From: Anthracocystis setariae
Lineage: Eukaryota > Basidiomycota > Ustilaginomycetes > Ustilaginales > Ustilaginaceae
DNA length: 64,000 nucleotides
Direction: 5' to 3'
NCBI GenBank assembly: GCA_928724745.1
Contig: CAKMXJ010000015.1
Coordinates: forward strand, 434,001 to 498,000
Made by a program: the position numbers and the translations under genes. The notes under the pieces are model-generated. The model was given only the letters and a program-made list of their open reading frames with translations. It was not told the origin of the DNA and did no database searches. How positions within the stretch are numbered: position 1 is the stretch's first letter; each line of letters starts with the position of its first letter. Shown here one piece after another: positions 1-8,300 of the stretch.

Positions 1-154
1 GATGTCGCAACCCTCAACGAAATCCCTGAACGCAATACTTTGCCTTACCTTACCCCAGAAGAACGCGCGCAAGGAATAGCGACTCCTCCTGGGTCACCGC
101 CGGGATCGCCAAGACTCCAGGCCAACACGGTACGAGAAATCGTCGACGAGTTGG

Positions 155-179
155 AACATTCGGTATCAGATGTTGAGAC
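155..179. repeat. Palindromic micro-repeat, copy A (in copia pol)
   Basis: Arms AACAT (155-159) and ATGTT (170-174), followed by GAGAC. In the pol frame it reads E-H-S-V-S-D-V-E-T. Confidence 0.65.
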
Positions 180-769
180 CACCGATCCAATTGGCCAACT
201 CGATGATGAACCTCGCACAATCGCTCAAGCGCATCGAAGACCAGATTGGAACTTGTGGAAAGAAGCAATCGATAAAGAACTTCTGTCACACAAGGACAAC
301 AACACATGGACAATGACCAAACCACCATCTGGATCCAACATCATCGGTAGCCGATGGGTCTTCAAGATTAAGAGAAAGTCAGATGGATCGATCGATAAGT
401 ACAAAGCAAGACTTGTGGCTCAAGGATTTGCCCAGAAACACGGCATCGACTATGATGAGACCTTCGCCCCAGTAGTCAAGATCTCCACTCTGAGACTCTT
501 AATGATCATCAGTTTACAAGTTGGGTGGAGCATCTATCAGATGGACGTCTCGACCGCATACCTGAATGGGGAGATCGACAAAGACCTCTACATGAGACCG
601 CCGCCAACACCAGATTATCCGCGAGGATCACCCGATGGAACGGTCTGCAAGCTCAATAAGTCACTCTACGGACTCAAGCAAGCTGGGCGGACTTGGTACC
701 ACAAGGCGGACTCCACACTGCGAGGAATGGGATTCACAAGGAGCAAACACGATTCGGCATTATATATCA

Positions 770-794
770 AACATTCAGTACCAAATGTTGAGAC
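770..794. repeat. Palindromic micro-repeat, copy B (in copia RT)
   Basis: AACATT arm, loop, AATGTT arm, then GAGAC. It lies in the loop just before the YVDD strand of RT and reads K-H-S-V-P-N-V-E-T, the same codon phase as copy A. Confidence 0.65.
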
Positions 795-1293
795 TGGTCG
801 TGTGATCTTGACACTCTACGTTGATGATATCCTCATCTTCGCTGAGAACAAAGATTCAGCCTCCAGTGTCATGACCAAGCTTCGAAAGCATTTCAAGATG
901 ACCGGCGGCGAGCTATTGGATTATATCCTTGGCATACAAGTCAAACAGACTTCGAAGACGATCCACCTTACGCAGACAAGCTACATCAATCGCCTCCTCA
1001 CAACATATGGCTTAGACTCCGCAAACATCGTCCATACACCACTTAATCCAAGCAGCGACCTCAAAGGAGGGGAACCACTCCCCCCACAAGAACACTCCAC
1101 GTACAGAAGCATCATCGGCCAGATGCTATACATAGCTACCTGCACCAGGCCTGACATCGCCTTCGCGATCCAAAAACTCAGCCGAGAACTCGCACATCCA
1201 CATGCTAATGCCATGGTCCAAGCGAAACACCTACTCCGTTACCTCAAGGGAACTAACACGCATGGACTAATGTACAGACGCATACTCGATTCC

Positions 1294-1315
1294 CAACATT
1301 CAGCATCGAATGTTG
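1294..1315. repeat. Palindromic micro-repeat, copy C (before RNase H)
   Basis: Perfect 8-bp arms CAACATTC and GAATGTTG around a 6-nt loop. It reads Q-H-S-A-S-N-V-D in the same phase as copies A and B, in a loop ahead of the TDADHAGD motif. Confidence 0.7.
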
Positions 1316-1814
1316 ACTTTGGAAAATGGTTGCGCACATTCACCGATGCAGATCACGCGGGGGACACTGAGACATCGCGATCCACATCTGGGATTGTCAA
1401 CACTGTCGCTTCAATGCCATACAGCTGGGTATCGAAACTCCAGTCGATCATCACGGACTCCACCACATACGCTGAATACGTCGCGATGGCAGAGGCCGGC
1501 AAGGAGATCATATGGACTTGATGGGTAATGTCTGAACTCGGCCTGCAAATCAAAACTCCGACAGACCTCATGGTAGACAACAGAGCAGCAATCGAGCTCA
1601 GCAAAGAGCCAAAGTTCCATAACAGAACTAAGCATTTCAGGCTCAAGTACCACATCACACGAGAGTACCAGGAATCAGGTGTGCTCTCTGTGAAACCAGT
1701 ATCGACAAATGATCAATTGGCCGACATTCTGACGAAGGCACTCGAGAAGAACAAGATTACGGCCAACAGAGACGCACTCGGGATCAAATGCCAAAAACCG
1801 ACAACGAAACCCAT

Positions 1815-1833
1815 CACTCAGTAATGAATGTTG
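1815..1833. repeat. Palindromic micro-repeat, copy D (over pol stop codon)
   Basis: CACTCA, GTAA, TGAATG, then TTG. The TAA stop codon of pol (1822-1824) lies in the loop, so this copy supplies the end of the ORF. Confidence 0.55.
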
Positions 1834-1991
1834 GACCCTGCCTATGTAAATACCCGGCATTACTTGACAGCTTGCCGAAACGCCTCAAGGAAAATTCAAA
1901 CACGAAACAAAAAATCAGAAAAGGATAAAAGGACCCACGAAGGTCACCCAAAAACAATTATCGGCCCCCCCGAAGCTCACACACCGCCGCC

Positions 1992-2009
1992 ACATTTAGT
2001 ACTGAATGT
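1992..2009. repeat. Palindromic micro-repeat, copy E
   Basis: Arms ACATT and AATGT around an AGTACT-centred palindrome, in the non-coding stretch after pol. Confidence 0.55.
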
Positions 2010-2226
2010 CGGTAACCCGAAACCGAATATCTTCTGCGCACTCGCGGCGCATCGACTTCATTAACCGGCTGCGCAGAACAGCATCTACAAACCCTCACAC
2101 CGCCCAAGTGCCCTCAAAGAAACGAGCCAGACTTGGAGAACGCACTAGAGCAATGTCATCGACTCTACTTGCGGAGAACCGAACAATCAGACAAAGAGAG
2201 AAGGCGGAAGAAGACAAAGAGATCCT

Positions 2227-2231
2227 GAACT
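2227..2231. other. Target site duplication, left copy (GAACT)
   Basis: GAACT lies directly before the left gypsy LTR and is repeated exactly at 10845-10849. A 5-bp duplication fits a Ty3/gypsy integrase. Confidence 0.9.
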
Positions 2232-2727
2232 TGTTAAGCGCCAAGGGTCTGACAACCTCCTGACTGTGCGGCGTGGCACGCGGTGCGCGAGGCTTGGGCT
2301 TGAAAGCGCGTGGCGGGAGTGGTGGCCACGAGAGTCACCGAGCACGATCCTGAGGTTAACGGTTCTACCGTTGGGTCTGATATTCGCTATTACTCAAGGT
2401 AACTAAGAATACATTCGACGACCGGACAACAAGGAGGTGGCGCGCGGCTCCCACCTTATAAGGCATCACGCGTGCCACGCGCCGCGCGCCTCTTCCTGGA
2501 AACACGCGGCTCGCGCGCGGCCCCGACTCACGACATATGGGTTGGGCCCCTGTGTCGAACGCTGCGCGGCGCGCCTCCTTCTTCAGGAAGCGACGCGCGG
2601 CGCGCTCCTCCATTCCCAGCATCCCCCGTAGCTCGCCCCTTAATGGTAACACCCCGCGTGGCACGCCCTCTCCCCAGCGCGGCCGTCGGACAGCACGCTG
2701 GCTGAGAGCCTTCGCCCAGCCGTAACA
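2232..2727 (-). repeat. Gypsy LTR, left copy (element 3' LTR)
   Basis: It starts TGTTAAGCG and ends CCGTAACA. The copy at 10349-10844 is at a constant offset of 8117 bp, with no difference that I can see. It contains the 10-bp perfect palindrome CCTTATAAGG at 2454-2463, a TATA-like sequence readable in both directions. Confidence 0.95.
2454..2463. promoter_or_regulatory. Palindromic TATA-like box in the left gypsy LTR
   Basis: CCTTATAAGG is its own reverse complement. It could serve transcription in both directions: into gag-pol from the right LTR, and toward the plus-strand ORF at 3359 from this LTR. Its use as a promoter is inference. Confidence 0.4.
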
Positions 2728-3358
2728 TTACCCCCCCGCCTCGGGGTGCGCGCACTCCGGAGCGCGCAAGCCCCACTCGTTGCGGCGGCGGGAGTGGTTC
2801 CAAAAAATTTTCGCCCGTGGGGCACGGAGCGGCGCACGCGTCAATGGCTGGGCGCACAAAGCGTTGCGCAGCGGGGGACTCAGCCTCATTTGGGGTGCTG
2901 CGGCTCCCAATGACTGACCTACGGGGGTACACACCTTTCCTTCCTCCCACCACCTGATCACAACTCGACTCCCACGCCGGGTGAGCAAGATAGCTGAGCA
3001 GCAATGACCGATAACAGTAAGTATGGGCACGTTCCGGGGTACGATACCGGCGGCGAGACGCTGACTGACGCGTGGCTCTGAATTTCCGGTTCCTGTGCCT
3101 GACCAGCCGACAAGTCCTCAAACGAGAAAACGCGCGCCGAAGCTGAGGCCGCGTCGACCCTTCGCGCGATCCTGGCCGTGGTCCCCGATCCCCGGGCGAC
3201 AAGCGATGCCACTGCGACCGTGGTAGAGCCTCCGCCAACCGCGACCTCTCCATCCGGGACGGCCGGTGAGTAACCCTTTCCCTCGGCGTGTTGATCGGTA
3301 CGCATACTGACCCCAAACCTCCCTGGTGGGACTCCGCCATTTGACAGCGCCCGCAACA
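2728..3358. other. Gypsy internal non-coding stretch between 3' LTR and antisense ORF
   Basis: GC-rich sequence with the polypurine tract next to the LTR. I see no convincing coding frame on either strand. It may hold the promoter and leader of the plus-strand ORF starting at 3359. Confidence 0.5.
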
Positions 3359-4880
3359 ATGAGTGCTCCTGTGATCGAGATTTCTTCTTCGCCTCCGCCC
3401 CAGGCTCGCGATGGCATTCCTTCCCCCGAGGCTCGCGACGGCGTTCCGTCTCCCGAGGCTCGCGCTCAACCTTCCGCCGAGGCTAGCGGCCAAACCCCTT
3501 CTACCGCCGACGACCGTGCCGACCAGAGCCAATTCCGTTACCAGGTGTGGGAGATCCTGCCGTGGGGTGAGCGGAGCTGTCCTATCGTGGACTCTTTGAT
3601 GCGCGAGCGCAAGGACCAGCCTATCGGCGATGTCCCCTTCGTGGTACGTCTCATCAAGGCCGCCCTGGTAGTTAGCGATCCCGACTGCGAGGAGTTCATG
3701 GCGCCCTGCTACGCGTGCGAGCACAAGGGCTGCGACGCCGCGGCGTGCCACGCGGATCCCGAGCGTGGCGCAGTGACGGGCAGGCGCGACGCCGGCGCCA
3801 GAATCCCCGACGAGATCGCCGAAGCCTTCGAGGGCATGCCGACGCCCTGCAGCGCGTGCGGCACGAAACGTAAGTGCGACTGGCGCGGCTGGGTACCGTG
3901 GCTGGGGAATCGGCTCGAGGGCCCGTGGCTGATGGAAGCCTACCTCTGGATGCGCGTCCTGGGCCATCGTCCCAATCCCGCCCTGACCCCGTCGATGGTG
4001 CCGGTAGGTGCGCTCCCGCCGTACATGGAGGCCGAGCGCGCCGCTGTGGCACAGCGCTACGCCCGGCGTCGCTGGCCGCGTGCCAGCCGTCGAACCAGGG
4101 ATGACAACAGCGACGACAACGAGAGCAGCGAGAGCGATGGGGAGTCTGTAGAGGGGGGGGCGCGAGCCCGCCACTCCCAGTCCCCGCGCGACCCGTACCA
4201 CCCGAGGCCGTGCTGCCGACCGTCCCCGCCCTCTGGGCTCCCCCAAGGCCCCTCGTCCCCGCCGCGCTGCTGCGCGCAAGCCGCTCGGCGCCCTTCCGGG
4301 GGTGAGCGCTACTGTTCGCGCGACGCCGCGCAACCGTGACGAGGAAGCTGGGGGGTCGTCTACCCTGGGTTCCAACCCGCCGGCGCCATCGGCCTCTTAC
4401 CGGAAACAGGCGGTGCATCTTCAACGTAGTACGGAGGCCATCGAGCGCGCGCTCGACGACCTCAAGGTTACGATTCGGCAGTGCGCCGCCGCTGGCCTGC
4501 TGGAGGGTATGGACGTGCAATCGTCCACCATGAAGCGGCACCTGATGATGCTGGAGTCTACGCCCGCTGCTCTGCGAACGACGCTGCACGAGCTCGTCGA
4601 CTACTGGCGGGTGAGCGGGCCCGCGTATCTGATCGCCTCGGACTCGTCGGACTCGGACAGCGCGTCCCACGTTGCCGCCGCTCGCGAGCGTGTTGGGCGC
4701 CTCCTGGACCACGCGCCGCCGGCTAGCGCCCCGCATCCGGCCGCTGGCTCTCCCGTCGCTGTGGTGCCCGCGCGCCGCGCATCGCCCTCGTCTCCCTTGG
4801 TGGCGGAGGCCCCTCGCACGCCCAAGCGTCCGCGCCGGCAAGCACTCCCTGGTGGTGGAGAAGGCGCGGGCCCGGCCTGA
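3359..4880 (+). pseudogene. Antisense accessory ORF of the gypsy element, split at a G8 run
   Basis: The ATG at 3359 opens a frame to 4339 (326 aa) that encodes a Ser/Pro-rich N terminus with repeated EARDG-type units. A folded-looking core follows with two CxxCx4C clusters (CYACEHKGC and CSACGTKRKC), WEILPWGERSC and RLEGPWLMEAYLWM, then an acidic D/E/S stretch. After a run of eight G (4153-4160) the first frame becomes low-quality Arg/Pro sequence. The next frame (codons from 4161) is open to 4880 and looks protein-like, with a helical stretch around ERALDDLKV and a basic, Pro-rich C terminus (PKRPRRQ). A one-base change in the G run would join both into about 507 aa. The ORF is antisense to pol, in the 2.6-kb region beyond the pol stop. 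I do not recognise a family. Alternatives are two proteins, an intron, or programmed frameshifting. Confidence 0.55.
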
Positions 4881-5312
4881 GTCTCTAGCTGTGCCGCGCG
4901 CCCCTTGCTCTGTTACTCCAATGTCTGTTGGCCGGCTCCGGTAACCCCGTAGTCGGCCTTGAAATCCAAAATGTTCCCCGTGTTGTTGTGCTTGTGCCCT
5001 TGCGTTCGTGTCTGAGTAAAAGTGAGGCTTGAGCGTGGCGGGGTCCGGTGGGTGCTGTGGCGCGCGGGGTTGCGGGATCTCTGGCGAGCCGCGCGGTACT
5101 GGGGAGCTGTGTAAGGGTGTCGGGCACGCCAGCAAGGGTGACGAGCGCGCCGTGAGCGAGACGACGCGAGGCGGGTTGAAAACCCGTCCTGGGGGTGCGC
5201 GCGCCGACGCGGGCGACGAGCGCGCCATGAGTGTGACAACGCGAGGCGGGTTAGGAGCTCGCCCCGAGGGAGCGCGCGGCATTATGAGGTTGCCGCTTGC
5301 CCCCGGCCACCG

Positions 5313-8300
5313 TCAGGCCTGCCTTCGTCCTGTGGGCGCTCCTGGGTGTGACCTGTGGAACTCGTCCACCAGCTCTTGGCTATTGGCGAGGTGATGCGCC
5401 GGCTCCCATGTGGGCTCGTCATAACCGGCCCACTTGACCTGGTACTCGAGGCCCCGTCTGCTCGTCCGTGCCTCCAGCAGTCGTTCCACCTCGAAGTCTT
5501 GGCGGTCGTCTTGGAGGTTGGTGGCTTGTGGCGCGTGCTCCGTGGGGCGCGCGCCCGCTGAGTATGGCTCGAGCAAGCTCACATGGAACACCGGGTGAAC
5601 GCGGGAGCCTGCTGGCAGGTCCAACCTGTACGCGCGCTGGCCCACGGCCTCTAGAACCGTAAATGGTCCGGCGAGGGGGTTGGACAGCTTCTTGGACGGT
5701 CTGTCCTGGCGCAGGTGTCTGGTGCGCAGCAGTACTTGGTCACCCCCGGTGTAAGACCGATCCGTCCTGGATCGGTTTGCGAGGCTCGCCATGGTGCGCG
5801 CGGCACGCGCGATGTTGTCTTGGCAGAACGCGATGAGCATTTGCAGGGAAGCCGGGGAGGGTGGCGCACCATCGGGGGCGAGCGCGGGGGAACCCGGGAG
5901 CGTTTTGGGCGTAAACCCGAAAAGGGGGAGGGTGGATGGGAGACCGGTAGCGCCAGCGGGGCGGTTGTTGATGGCGAGCTGCGCGTGCGGGAGCCACGCG
6001 GCCCAGTCATCTTGCTGGTAGTTGACGTAGAGGCGCAAAAAGACCTCCAGGGTTTGATTGGTGCGCTCGGTCTGGCCGTCGGTTTGAGGGTGATAGGCGG
6101 TGGATAGCGCCGGGCGGACCTGGAGTTGTTGCAGCACTGCTCGCCAGAGGGAGGCGATGAAAGTGCGCCCGCGGTCGGAGACAATCTGGTCAGGCAATCC
6201 AAAATAGCAAAACACACTTGTAAAGAGCATGCGTGCGAGGTCGGGAACGGTGTCGGATTGCCGAGCTGGGATGAAAATCACAAACTTGGTGAGGCGGTCT
6301 ACGACTACAAGGATGGAATCGAAGAGTGTGCCGCCCACGCGCGAGCGCGGGAGGCCCTCGATGTGATCCATGGAGATGGACCCGAACGGCCGGTCGGGCG
6401 CGCCCAACGGGAGTAGCAGGCCATAAGGTTTATGGCGCGGGGCTTTGGCGCGCTTGCAGGCAGAGCAGGTGGCGACGTAGGTGACAACATCTTGCGCGAG
6501 GGTGGGCCAGCTGTGGTGGCGGCGGACGAGCGCGGTGGTAGTAGCCACGCCGGGGTGCCCCGCGGTGGGGTGGTCGTGATAGCGGGACAGGATGGCGGCG
6601 ATGTCAGCCGCGCTGGAAGGGGTGGCCGGAAGGGCGGTCGCCGGGAGGAGGGCCGCGCGGCGCGCGGCCGGGGCCGGGAAGTCGACGGGGTCGACGCCGG
6701 TTGTCTCGGGGTGGATGAACAGGGAGGGCGGCAAGAGGGTAGCTACATTAGCGGGGTCGCCGTGGCGTTGGGCGTCCGCGAGGTTCGGGTGGCCATCGGA
6801 TCGGCGTGACAGGGCGTCCGGCCGCGCGGCCTCTGTGCCCGGGCGGTAGGTGATGGAGAATGCGAACTCCGCCAGGGCGATGCCCCAACGGGCCTGACGG
6901 CGATTGAGCTGGCGCTTGGTTTGGAAGTACTGGAGAGCTTGGTGGTCCGTGAGGACATCAAACGGTGCGTGCAGCCCGTGTAAGTAGTGGCGCCACGCTT
7001 GAAGGGAGTCGACGATGGCCAGGAGCTCCTTATCGTGGATCTCGTAGTTGCGCTCGGCAGGCTGCATCTTCCGTGACCAATACGCCACTGGGTGGAGACG
7101 GTGCGTGCCCGGGCGCGGCGCTGTTGTAGTGGCGGGGTTGATTGGGTACCATTGGGACAGGACGGCCGCCACGACGTAGTCGCTGGCGTCGGTTTCCACT
7201 ACTGTGGGCAGCGCTGGGTCAAAATGTTGCAGGATAGGGGCCGTGGTGAAGGCGCGCTTGAGGGTCTCGAATGCGGCCAGCTCGGAGGGCTCTAAGGAGA
7301 TGCGCCCGCTTGCTTTGCCCTTGAGGCGGTCTGTGAGCGGGCGAGCCACGCGCGAATAGTGCTTGATGAATCGTCGGTAGAAGTTGGCAAAGCCAAGGAA
7401 TACCTGGATGTCACGAATGGTCGTGGGTGCGGGCCAGGTAGTTACGGCCTCGACCTTCGCCGGGTCCATGGAGATGCCGGCCGGGCTGACTCGGTAGCCC
7501 AGGAACTCCACTGAGGTGACCCCAAATTCGCACTTGTCGGCAGCGCAATATAGCTGGTTATGGCGCAAACGGCGGAGTACCTCGCGCACGTGTGTGTCGT
7601 GCTCGGCGGGATCGCGGGAGAACACGAGGATGTCGTCCAGGTACACCACCACGGACACGTCGAGCAGGTCGTGCAGGATGTGGTTCATTAAGCGCTGGAA
7701 CGTAGATGGCGCGTTGCACAACCCGAATGGCATTACCATGTATTCGAAACTACCGTAGCGCGTGCGGAATGCCGTTTTCCATTCGTGCCCCTCCTTGATA
7801 CGGAGGAGGTTGTACGCCCCCTTCAGGTCGAGTTTGGTGAAGACGCGCGCTCGCGCGAGGCAGTCCAAGTGTTCGGCGATGAGGGGTATGGGGTACTTGT
7901 CTTTGATGGTCACGCTGTTGAGCGCGCGGTAGTCTACACATGGTCGGAGGCGACCGTCTTTCTTAGGTACAAAGATGATAGGGGCCGCGGCGGGGCTCTG
8001 CGATTCCCGAATGAAGCCAATAGCGAGCATCTTGTCAATATACTTCTTGAGCTCGTCGAGCTCGCGTGCGGACAGAGAGTATAGTGGCCCGTGTGGGATC
8101 TTGGCTCCCGGCAGGAGGTTGATCTCGTGGTCCTGGGGGCGCGGGCGCGGCAGGATGTCGGCGTTGGCCTCGTTGAACACCTCCGCAAACTCCTGGTACG
8201 CAGCGGGGATGTCCTTAGGCGATGGTACGGCGGCGAGCTCGTCCGCGTGCGCCTGGACAAGGACGCAGTGTTCGGCGGTATTGTCGGTAAACGGCGGCGA

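Larger units (their letters stand above)
1..1824 (+). pseudogene. Copia pol, 3' part (reverse transcriptase + RNase H) with one in-frame TGA
   Basis: The frame is open from base 1, so the 5' end lies outside the window. Visible RT signatures: WKEAIDKEL, GSRWVFKIKRKSDGSIDKYKARLVAQGF, ETFAPVVK, MDVSTAYLNG, KSLYGLKQAGRTWY and the catalytic YVDDILIF near base 820. The RNase H part carries TDADHAGD near base 1345 and a conserved C-terminal HFRLKYHITREYQ/QLADILTKAL segment. A single TGA at 1519-1521 interrupts the frame just after EIIW. The same frame continues unbroken to TAA at 1822-1824, so this is one nonsense change in an otherwise well-kept ORF. Three copies of a palindromic motif lie inside the coding sequence (see repeats). 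The polyprotein would supply reverse transcription for copia mobility. Confidence 0.9.
1825..2231 (+). other. Copia spacer between pol and the second ORF, up to the gypsy insertion
   Basis: This stretch follows the pol stop. It holds palindrome copy E and a short open frame from ATG at 2006 (after a TGA at 2003). That frame stays open to the insertion point at 2231 and, with the gypsy removed, runs in frame through the pyrimidine-rich stretch 10850-10956 into the second copia ORF. Whether 2006-2231 is coding or a leader is unresolved. The pyrimidine-rich composition downstream looks more like a fungal promoter or leader than protein-coding sequence. Confidence 0.5.

Noticed and set aside
2528..4375. 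Long minus-strand frames in the gypsy 3' region (615 codons here, 528 codons at 3696-5282)
   Set aside because: They are in the sense direction of pol, but composition is Arg/Pro/Ala-rich without motifs, while the opposite strand shows ordered, Trp/Cys-containing protein. GC-rich DNA gives such frames by chance.
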